Shown here: piece by piece, positions 1 to 5,849 of the stretch
Position numbering within the stretch: the first letter of the stretch is position 1
Layout: the number at the start of each line of letters is the position of its first letter
From: REEB481 sp041170785
GTDB lineage: Bacteria > Bacteroidota > Bacteroidia > NS11-12g > UBA955
Length of the DNA stretch: 8,958 nucleotides
Assembly: GCA_041170785.1 (NCBI GenBank)
Contig: JBEDND010000121.1
Span: forward strand, 1-8,958
Direction of reading: 5' to 3'
Made by a program: the position numbers and the translations under genes
The notes under the pieces: model-generated
What the model saw: the letters and a program-made list of their open reading frames with translations, nothing else
Databases searched by the model: none
Told to the model about the DNA's origin: nothing

Positions 1-322
1 GCGTGGCCACGCCCACAAAGAGATTCTGACGCACCTGCGTGCACGTACCTCCTCCGGCCAAACGCAAACGGATGGTCACTGAATAGGTACCGGCCTTTCC
101 CACCAAGAACGAAAAAGTATCTTTTCCGGGAACAAAGCCATTGCCTAAATCCCAATCAATGCCATTGCAGGTAAGGCATCCGGTTACCTTTAATTTCACA
201 ATTCCAGGAACGCAAACCTGTGATTTATCAGCCGTTACGGTTACACCGCATTGGGCAAATGCGTACGCGCCTGCTTGCAGGAATGTAAAAAAAAACAAAA
301 CACAACGAACGTACTTGTTCAT
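1..322 (-). CDS. Secreted PKD-like domain protein, 3'-truncated by the window edge
   Basis: The first 107 residues of a protein that runs off the left edge; no stop codon is reached. It starts with a clear Sec signal peptide (MNKYVRC, then the hydrophobic run VLFFFTFLQAGAYAFA), probably cut after AFA before QCG. The mature part is cysteine-rich and has a PKD-like beta-sandwich pattern: a C-V-P-G-x-V strand, then WDLGNGF, then a G-K-D-T-F-S-F strand, and a G-T-Y-S-V-T-I strand near residue 85. Such modules are typical of large cell-surface or secreted Bacteroidota proteins that end in a type IX secretion sorting domain. That C-terminal domain would lie outside the window, so type IX export is inference. 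ATG 322 is chosen because it opens the signal peptide and lies about 30 bases after a good promoter match. A run of nine T residues encodes the three Phe codons 10-12. The enzymatic or adhesive role cannot be told from this fragment. Confidence 0.8.
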   Translation of the reverse strand, partial: MNKYVRCVLFFFTFLQAGAYAFAQCGVTVTADKSQVCVPGIVKLKVTGCLTCNGIDWDLGNGFVPGKDTFSFLVGKAGTYSVTIRLRLAGGGTCTQVRQNLFVGVAT

Positions 323-357
323 GCTGCCGAATTATCTTCGCCGAGACTATTAAACAG

Positions 358-386
358 CAAATTTACTTCCATTAAGCAAAAAACAA
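358..386 (-). promoter_or_regulatory. Bacteroidota-type promoter for the PKD-like protein gene
   Basis: On the minus strand the sequence reads TTG (386-384), an 18-base spacer, then TAAATTTG (365-358), which matches the TAnnTTTG -7 element of Bacteroidota primary sigma factor promoters exactly and with the usual -33 spacing. The predicted transcript start is near 351-354, giving a leader of about 30 bases before ATG 322. This is pattern matching only; no expression data are available. Confidence 0.6.
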
Positions 387-407
387 CCGAACCACGTAAA
401 ATCAAAC

Positions 408-1115
408 ATGAAAAATATCCTCCTGTTCTCCATGATGGCTATTGCCGCTTCTTCCTGCCAACAAGCACCTTCGAAACAAAACAATGCGTCACATGAGGTC
501 GCCGTTTTTGAGCATGCGCGAAAAGTTGGAGATCGTGGCACCTGCATCACGGCACTGCATCGAATAGCCGTATTGGATTCAAGCGCAACTTGGGTCAATG
601 ACAGTCTTGCCTACTATTACTACTTCTATACCCAAAACCCCAAAGCCGCTGATTATTACGTTGACCGGAGTTTGAAGCTGAAACCAGAAGACATCGGTAT
701 GAATGAACTGAAGGCCAAAGTGGACATCCAACAGCAAAAAGATTCCGCAGGTATTGCGCGCTTTGAACAACTTTGGAAGAGAACCAAAGATTACACTTAT
801 CTGTATAACATTGCCGCCACACACATACTTACCGGACGGGTGGTAAAAGCCGATTCTATGGTGGTTTCTTTACTGCAGCTGAATCCAATTCCCGGCGGGA
901 ATGTGCGTATTGAAGTTGCTGAAGCGAATATACAGCAGCAAATTCCCGTAGAAGCGGCATTCACCTACTTGAAAAGTTATTTGGTTTTGATGAATGGAGA
1001 ACGGGCACTGGCCATGAAAATGATTGACCGCTGTCTGGAACTGAAGCCAGATTTCATGTTGGCTCAGGATATGAAAATGAACATGAACAGACAAGCCGGA
1101 CAAGGCGGCTATTAA
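408..1115 (+). CDS. TPR-like lipoprotein of unknown function
   Basis: A 235-residue protein whose exact role I do not recognise. It opens with a lipoprotein signal: K2, a hydrophobic stretch at about residues 4-14, then the lipobox-like A-S-S-C with Cys17 as the likely lipidated residue. The residues after Cys17 (QQAPSKQ) lack the acidic cluster that acts as a surface-export signal in many Bacteroidota lipoproteins, so it probably faces the periplasm; that is inference. The rest is mostly alpha-helical and resembles tetratricopeptide repeats. Helix pairs at about 62-95 and 181-216 carry the repeat-like endings S-L-K-L-K-P and C-L-E-L-K-P, and a further pair lies at about 128-160. TPR proteins usually serve as protein-binding scaffolds. 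ATG 408 is chosen because it starts the signal peptide directly; the sequence before it is A-rich with no Shine-Dalgarno, as is normal in this phylum. The gene stands alone, divergent from the PKD-like gene, and ends at a shared terminator. Confidence 0.8.
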   Translation: MKNILLFSMMAIAASSCQQAPSKQNNASHEVAVFEHARKVGDRGTCITALHRIAVLDSSATWVNDSLAYYYYFYTQNPKAADYYVDRSLKLKPEDIGMNELKAKVDIQQQKDSAGIARFEQLWKRTKDYTYLYNIAATHILTGRVVKADSMVVSLLQLNPIPGGNVRIEVAEANIQQQIPVEAAFTYLKSYLVLMNGERALAMKMIDRCLELKPDFMLAQDMKMNMNRQAGQGGY

Positions 1116-1133
1116 AACACAATGACTTAACTG

Positions 1134-1168
1134 AAAAGGGCAAGTATCCTCAGGTGCTTGCCTTTTTT
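1134..1168. terminator. Bidirectional hairpin terminator between convergent genes
   Basis: GGCAAG (1139-1144) pairs perfectly with CTTGCC (1157-1162) around a 12-base loop. The stem is extended by a G-T pair and by AAAA (1134-1137) facing a run of six T (1163-1168). Read on the plus strand this is a classical intrinsic terminator for the lipoprotein gene, with a strong T tract. Read on the minus strand it ends in a shorter TTTT and would serve the adenosyltransferase gene. The TGA of that gene (1150-1152) lies in the loop, so its last codons form one arm of the stem. Confidence 0.8.
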
Positions 1169-1707
1169 CGTGGCATCCAGATCACTTCCTGTCCGCCTTC
1201 GCTGCGGTCGAGGAAGCGCGCCAGTGTAAAAAGATAATCGCTCAATCTATTAAGGTATTGGATAACCAGGGCATCAACGTTGCTTTCTTCATTCAAATAA
1301 ACCACCAGTCGTTCGGCCCTTCGGCATACACAACGTGCTACGTGTGCCTGGGCACCGGAAAGGCTGGCTCCGGGAAGTACGAAGTTTTTCAATTCGGGTA
1401 ATTCAAGATCCATTTGATCTATCTGCGACTCCAGGAAATCAACATCGCCCTGTTCCAGGCCTGGAATCACGAAATCGGCATCAGCGGCTGTGGCCAGCAC
1501 TGACCCCGCAGTAAACAGCCGATTCTGGATTTCGGCGAGGGCTTCCAACAAATTGGGGTTTTGTGTTTGCGCACGCAACACGCCGATGTGCGCATTTAAT
1601 TCATCCACCGTGCCGTATGCCTCTACCCGAAGGTGGTGTTTCTTTACCCGAGTTCCGCCGATCAAACCAGTAGTGCCATCATCTCCCTTTCGGGTATAGA
1701 TTTTCAT
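1150..1707 (-). CDS. PduO-type cob(I)alamin adenosyltransferase
   Basis: A 185-residue cytosolic enzyme that transfers the adenosyl group of ATP to the cobalt of reduced corrinoid, giving adenosylcobalamin for enzymes such as methylmalonyl-CoA mutase. The family signature is complete. The N-terminal ATP-binding segment YTRKGDDGTTGL spans residues 4-15, G-T-V-D-E-L-N-A lies at 32-39, the conserved helix V-A-R-C-V-C-R-R-A-E-R at 123-133, and N-R-L-S-D-Y-L-F at 153-160. Length is normal for the PduO/MMAB family, and it is unrelated to the CobA/BtuR type. It is the second gene of a minus-strand unit, 33 bases after the nucleoside transporter, and ends in the shared terminator. No cobalamin biosynthesis genes are in the window, which fits a salvage role. 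ATG 1707 is preferred because M-K-I-Y-T-R is the usual start of the family. Confidence 0.95.
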   Translation of the reverse strand: MKIYTRKGDDGTTGLIGGTRVKKHHLRVEAYGTVDELNAHIGVLRAQTQNPNLLEALAEIQNRLFTAGSVLATAADADFVIPGLEQGDVDFLESQIDQMDLELPELKNFVLPGASLSGAQAHVARCVCRRAERLVVYLNEESNVDALVIQYLNRLSDYLFTLARFLDRSEGGQEVIWMPRKKAST

Positions 1708-1740
1708 ATGCCCATTGAAACAATGATTCTTGGGAAAGGT

Positions 1741-2976
1741 TCACAGCAGCACACCTACAAGTGCGGCATTCAGGTAATTGGCAAGCGTTCCGCAAAGCAG
1801 CGCCCGGAAACCCAATTTTGCCAGGTCAGCCCGGCGTTCGGGTGCTATTTGCCCAATCCCGCCAACCTGAATGGCAATACTGCTGAAGTTGGCAAAACCA
1901 CAAAGCGCAAAGGTGGCTATTGCAATACTTTTGGGAGACAGTGTACCTTGTTGAATCATGGGAACCAAATCTTTGTAAGCCACGAATTCATTCACCACGA
2001 GTTTGGTGCCCATCAATCCACCAACCTGATTTATTTCTGCAGCAGGAACACCCATCAGCCAGGCAAAACCGGAAAACACCCAACCCAAAATCCATTGCAG
2101 GCTCAAGGGCTGATGTACCAAGTTCCCAAGCAAGCCAAGCAAATAGTTCACCAGGTAAATCAGGGCAATGAAGCCAATCAGCATGGCAATCACGTTCAAG
2201 CCAATCTTCAATCCATCGGAAGCACCATGGGCAATAGCATCCAGCAGATTATCGTGCTGCTTCTTCACTTCTAATTGAACCTTTCCTTTGGTTTCGGAAG
2301 GTTCTGTTTCCGGCCATACAATCTTGGCAATCACCAAAGCCGCAGGTGCCGACATCAGGCTGGCGGTAAGTAAATACCTGGCGTCAACACCAGTAGAAAT
2401 GTAGTATGCCATTACACCACCGGCAATACAGGCCATGCTTCCACTCATGCTCGACAACAATTCGCTCATGGTCATGCCTTTCACATAGGGCTTAATCAGC
2501 AGTTGCGCTTCTACCTGCCCTACAAACGCACTGCTCACATTACTCAAGGCCTCACTGCCACTCACACGCATTATTTTATGCACGAATCGGGCAAAGTAAC
2601 GGATGAAGAACTGAAGTATGCCCAGATGGTAAGCAATGTTCACCAAAACAGCCACGAAGATGATGGTTGGGATAATTTTAAAGAAGAAGATGGTGCCCTG
2701 ACCAAAAACAGAATTCATAAGTTCTGCACGCACCAGCGGACCGAACACGAAATCAGCGCCCATGTCTGAAAATTCCAATAATTTGTTGATGCCTTTCCCA
2801 AGGAAACCAAAAATATTCGCACCCAGCGAAGTCTTCAAAACAAAAAGCGCAAAAACAAGTTGCAGTAAAAGCCCGCTGATGACCAAACGGTAATCAATAC
2901 GTTTCCTGTTGTTGCTCATGATCCAGGCCAGACCCAGAAGAAAGACGATACCAAGTAGCCCTGTGAAGCGGTCCAT
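1741..2976 (-). CDS. Concentrative nucleoside transporter (CNT/NupC family)
   Basis: A 411-residue inner-membrane symporter predicted to import nucleosides using an ion gradient. Three conserved blocks identify the family. The first re-entrant hairpin holds FVGQVEAQLLIKPY (151-164), followed by S-G-S-M-A-C-I-A-G-G-V-M-A-Y-Y (178-192). The N-E-F-V-A-Y motif is at 329-334. The second hairpin and following helix hold C-G-F-A-N-F-S-S-I (359-367). Q154, E156, E330, N363 and S366 fall where the Vibrio cholerae CNT binds uridine. Position 155 is Val where many family members have Thr, and 149 and 183, near the sodium site, are Ser and Cys. These hints at unusual specificity or coupling are inference. 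Hydrophobic segments run nearly end to end, apart from a charged loop at about 222-245. It leads the unit with the adenosyltransferase and is divergent from the TolC-like gene. ATG 2976 opens the first membrane helix. Confidence 0.93.
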   Translation of the reverse strand: MDRFTGLLGIVFLLGLAWIMSNNRKRIDYRLVISGLLLQLVFALFVLKTSLGANIFGFLGKGINKLLEFSDMGADFVFGPLVRAELMNSVFGQGTIFFFKIIPTIIFVAVLVNIAYHLGILQFFIRYFARFVHKIMRVSGSEALSNVSSAFVGQVEAQLLIKPYVKGMTMSELLSSMSGSMACIAGGVMAYYISTGVDARYLLTASLMSAPAALVIAKIVWPETEPSETKGKVQLEVKKQHDNLLDAIAHGASDGLKIGLNVIAMLIGFIALIYLVNYLLGLLGNLVHQPLSLQWILGWVFSGFAWLMGVPAAEINQVGGLMGTKLVVNEFVAYKDLVPMIQQGTLSPKSIAIATFALCGFANFSSIAIQVGGIGQIAPERRADLAKLGFRALLCGTLANYLNAALVGVLL

Positions 2977-2983
2977 TGCCGCA

Positions 2984-3007
2984 AATATGTAAAACTCATC
3001 ACATATT
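2984..3007. promoter_or_regulatory. Inverted repeat upstream of the nucleoside transporter, possible operator
   Basis: AATATGT (2984-2990) and ACATATT (3001-3007) form a perfect 7-base inverted repeat whose centres are 17 bases apart, 8 to 31 bases before ATG 2976. Spacing and position would suit a dimeric repressor, and the repeat overlaps a one-mismatch -7 element (CATATTTG on the minus strand). It is AT-rich and may be chance; no regulator is encoded nearby. Confidence 0.3.
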
Positions 3008-3094
3008 ACCGAATGATGAACCAGAATCTGCCCGCTGGTCCCAAACCAATCTGTGGTTTTACCAAAAGTTTAAAAGACTAGTCCAATTGTAGCG

Positions 3095-3102
3095 TATTTT
3101 TG
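3095..3102 (+). promoter_or_regulatory. Candidate -7 promoter element for the TolC-like operon
   Basis: TATTTTTG is an exact match to the Bacteroidota -7 element TAnnTTTG and ends only four bases before ATG 3107. No TTG is found at the expected -33 spacing; the nearest T-rich bases are at 3069-3071. If it is functional, transcription would begin at or almost at the start codon. It lies in the 130-base divergent region 2977-3106, where I see no better promoter for the plus strand. Confidence 0.35.
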
Positions 3103-3106
3103 AGCC

Positions 3107-4531
3107 ATGAAGCAGACGCTGGCCATATTTGTGCTGATTCCATTGAGTTGGAGTTCACTTGCCGCGCAAAAGTTCTGGACTTTGCAAGAATGCATCCGCC
3201 ATGCATTAAACAACAGCCCTGAGGTTATACAGGCTGGAATTAATAAGGAACAGGCCGCCAACAATCTGGAATTGAACCAATGGAACCATCTGCCCGACCT
3301 AAGCCTGAATTCCGGTCAATTCTTGCAAAACGGACGCTCCATTGACCGGTTTACCAATACATTTACCCAAACTAGGATATACAGCAATAACATTGGTTTA
3401 CAAACCAATGCCGTTGTTTTTGCCGGCCGACAACTGCATTACAACACCCAGCAGTCCCGTTATGCCTTTCTTGCATCTTCAGACGATGTACAAACAGTCA
3501 ACAACAACATCGCCTTGCGCATTGCCAATTTTTACCTGCAGGCACTACAGGCCCAGGAACTGCTTAAGGCAGCGCAGGTGAATAAAGGAAGTTTGGAGCG
3601 TCAGCTGGAACTGAATAAGAAACTCTTCGAAGCGGGTAGCATCGCAGAACCTCAAATTTTGGCACTTCAGGCGCAATTAAGTTCTGAAGAAGTAAATATT
3701 GTGAACGCCCAGAACCAAGTGGAACAGGCTTTGGCCAACCTCCGCTCCTTACTGCTGCTTCCTTTTGACGCCGACTTTGATGTACTTCAGCCCAACCTCC
3801 CGGTGGGAAATGAACAACCTGAAGATTATCAACCCGACAGCATTTTTGAGATTGCCCAAAACTTCCGTCCTGAAATAAGGGCCGCCAGGTATCGGGTAAT
3901 CAGTGCACAATTTGCCGTTAAGGCAGCACAAGCAGGCAGGTATCCAACCATCAGCGCAGGGGTAAACCTAAACACCCTGTATTCTGAAAACGCCAAGCGC
4001 ATCGTCAACACACAAATCACCGGTACCCGACCCATCGGCTTTGTTTCAGGCACCAATGAACTGGTGGAAACCGTAGAGCTGGCATATACCCTGAACACCA
4101 TTCCATTTACAAACCAATACAAAGACAATCTGGGCCAGAGCGCCGGAATGCAATTCAACTGGACATTATTCGGAAAAAAGAATGTGGACATCCGAATCCG
4201 ACAGGCACAATTGGCTCTGCAAAGTGCACAACTGCAGGAAACAAGTGCACGGTATCAGCTGTACACCGAAATTGTGAATGCCTACAACGGATTACGTCAG
4301 GCACACCTGCGGTACAAGGCCAATGAAGCGGCCTATCAGCTGCAGCAATTGAATCTGGATTATCTGGAACGCAGGTTCGAGGCCGGACAAGCCAACCGAA
4401 CCGAACTCGTGGTTGCTCGAAGCATGCGATTTACAGCCGCATCCAACGTCATTCAAAGCAAATACGAACGCATTTTTCGTCGGATGATTCTTGATTTTTA
4501 CAGCGGAACTCCCATTGAATTGAACCCCTAA
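3107..4531 (+). CDS. TolC-family outer-membrane efflux channel protein
   Basis: A 474-residue outer-membrane protein of the TolC/OEP family. Three copies form a beta-barrel with a long periplasmic alpha-helical tunnel through which a tripartite exporter expels its substrate. A signal peptide covers residues 1-20 (KQT, then AIFVLIPLSW, cleavage near SLAA before QKF). The mature start W-T-L-Q-E-C-I-R-H-A-L-N-N-S-P-E-V (24-40) is the family's standard opening helix. Two homologous halves follow, at about 25-215 and 255-465. Each has long Gln/Ala-rich coiled-coil helices and a segment likely to give barrel strands (about 60-110 and 280-360). Length is normal. It is the first gene of the plus-strand unit, with the adaptor starting 8 bases after its stop, which supports a joint exporter. 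Substrate is unknown, since no pump gene is present. ATG 3107 is required for the signal peptide. Confidence 0.93.
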   Translation: MKQTLAIFVLIPLSWSSLAAQKFWTLQECIRHALNNSPEVIQAGINKEQAANNLELNQWNHLPDLSLNSGQFLQNGRSIDRFTNTFTQTRIYSNNIGLQTNAVVFAGRQLHYNTQQSRYAFLASSDDVQTVNNNIALRIANFYLQALQAQELLKAAQVNKGSLERQLELNKKLFEAGSIAEPQILALQAQLSSEEVNIVNAQNQVEQALANLRSLLLLPFDADFDVLQPNLPVGNEQPEDYQPDSIFEIAQNFRPEIRAARYRVISAQFAVKAAQAGRYPTISAGVNLNTLYSENAKRIVNTQITGTRPIGFVSGTNELVETVELAYTLNTIPFTNQYKDNLGQSAGMQFNWTLFGKKNVDIRIRQAQLALQSAQLQETSARYQLYTEIVNAYNGLRQAHLRYKANEAAYQLQQLNLDYLERRFEAGQANRTELVVARSMRFTAASNVIQSKYERIFRRMILDFYSGTPIELNP

Positions 4532-4539
4532 ACACCCTC

Positions 4540-5829
4540 ATGAGCAAAAAAAGAATTTTCATCATTGTTGCCGGAATAGCACTGCTGTTGTTGCTTTTTA
4601 CCTGGATTTTCGGAGGGAAGAAATCCGAACTTCGGGTAAGCACCGAAAAGGCCACCCGCAGAACCATTACTGAGGTGGTTTCTGCCAGCGGTAAAATCCA
4701 ACCAGAAACAGAAGTGAAAATAAGCGCCGATGTAAGTGGTCAGATTATTGATCTGTTCGTTGCCGAAGGCGACTCTGTGGTTCAGGGGCAATTGCTGCTG
4801 CGCATCAACCCGGAAATCTATGTGAGCACCGTTGATCAATTGCAGGCCAGCCTGGACAATGCCCGCGCCGGGCTTTCCACGGCACAGGCGCAGGCCACCA
4901 GAGCACAAGCTGCACTTCGTCAGGCCGAGAATATCTACAAAAGACAAAAAGGTCTGTACCAGCAAAAGGTTATCAGCCAACAGGAATTTGAAACCGCTGA
5001 ATCTCAATATCAAATGGCCCTCGCCGATGCAGAAAGCAGCGCAAAAAATGTACAGGCAGCAGGGTTTACCGTAAAAAGCTTCCAGGCCCGTTTGGATGAA
5101 GGCCGCAAAAATCTGGGCAGGACCAGCATTTACGCTCCGGTTTCCGGAATCGTATCGCAATTGAACAGCAAAAAGGGTGAACGCGTGGTAGGTACAGCCC
5201 AGATGGCAGGTACGGAAATCATGAGGATTGCCGATTTAAGGATGATGGAAGTGCAGGTGGACGTGAACGAAAACGACATCATCCGGTTGCAGCAAGGCGA
5301 CAGCGCAGTGGTAAAAGTGGATGCCTTTCAGGAAACCAACTTCAGGGGTGTAGTTACAGACATCGCCAATTCTGCAAAGTTCAATGCCGCCCAGGTGATG
5401 AGCGACCAGGTAACAAATTATACCGTGAAGGTGCGCATTTTACGTTCATCTTACCTGGAGCTGCTGAAGAAGCAAGAACACCCTTTCAGACCCGGCATGA
5501 CCGCAACGGTGGATATTGAAACAGAACAAGCAAGCAATGTGATTTGCGTTCCGATTGCCAGCGTAACCACCCGAAATCCAAAAGAGGAGGCTACTTCCAC
5601 CGATGCCGGTAAGGAAAAAACAACTTGGGTATTTAAATATAACCAGGGAATAGCCACTGCAGTAAAGGTTAAAACCGGTTTGCAAGACACCGAGTATTTC
5701 CAAATCACGGAAGGCATCAAAGAGGGCGAAGAACTTATCACCGCACCCGGGTTGCTTATTTCAAAGACTTTGCAAGATGGAAACAAAGTGGTGAAAACAG
5801 ACCGCGCTAAATTGTTCGAAAAACAATAA
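4540..5829 (+). CDS. Periplasmic adaptor of a tripartite exporter (HlyD/MacA-like membrane fusion protein)
   Basis: A 429-residue protein anchored in the inner membrane that bridges an inner-membrane pump to the TolC-like channel. A single membrane helix lies at 6-24 after the basic MSKKR. The first half of the lipoyl domain is at about 51-90 (key residues V-S-G at 65-67, E-G-D at 76-78 and G-Q-L-L at 83-86). An alpha-helical hairpin at about 96-195 is rich in Ala and Gln, with R135, L139 and S146 near its tip as in channel-docking adaptors. The second lipoyl half (Y-A-P-V-S-G, 198-203) is followed by a beta-barrel domain at about 235-330 ending in R-P-G-M-T-A, and a membrane-proximal domain to the C terminus. 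The uncleaved anchor resembles MacA, so the missing partner could be a MacB-type ABC transporter; an RND pump is also possible. It sits 8 bases after the channel gene, and its TAA is followed by gpsA after 20 bases. Confidence 0.92.
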   Translation: MSKKRIFIIVAGIALLLLLFTWIFGGKKSELRVSTEKATRRTITEVVSASGKIQPETEVKISADVSGQIIDLFVAEGDSVVQGQLLLRINPEIYVSTVDQLQASLDNARAGLSTAQAQATRAQAALRQAENIYKRQKGLYQQKVISQQEFETAESQYQMALADAESSAKNVQAAGFTVKSFQARLDEGRKNLGRTSIYAPVSGIVSQLNSKKGERVVGTAQMAGTEIMRIADLRMMEVQVDVNENDIIRLQQGDSAVVKVDAFQETNFRGVVTDIANSAKFNAAQVMSDQVTNYTVKVRILRSSYLELLKKQEHPFRPGMTATVDIETEQASNVICVPIASVTTRNPKEEATSTDAGKEKTTWVFKYNQGIATAVKVKTGLQDTEYFQITEGIKEGEELITAPGLLISKTLQDGNKVVKTDRAKLFEKQ

Positions 5830-5846
5830 TGTACGCCAGTTCCTAA
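5829..5846 (+). other. Five-codon minicistron between the adaptor gene and gpsA
   Basis: The last base of the adaptor's TAA is also the first base of an ATG (TAATG). This opens a five-codon frame ending in TAA, three bases before the GTG of gpsA and in the same frame as gpsA. The arrangement could pass terminating ribosomes on to the weaker GTG start. It may equally be chance, and I do not claim that a functional peptide is made. Confidence 0.25.
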
Positions 5847-5849
5847 AAC

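Noticed and set aside
315..340. Candidate promoter for the lipoprotein gene (TTG at 315-317, TATCTTCG at 333-340)
   Set aside because: It has one mismatch in the -7 element and a spacer of only 15 bases, well below the usual 17-21, so I do not annotate it.
1633..2274. 213-residue open frame on the plus strand
   Set aside because: It lies antisense to the nucleoside transporter and adenosyltransferase, whose frames carry full family motifs. It has low-complexity Gln/His/Asn-rich content and no recognisable domain.
4528..5160. 210-residue open frame on the minus strand
   Set aside because: It is antisense to the adaptor gene, which has intact domains throughout, and it has no start context or motif of its own.
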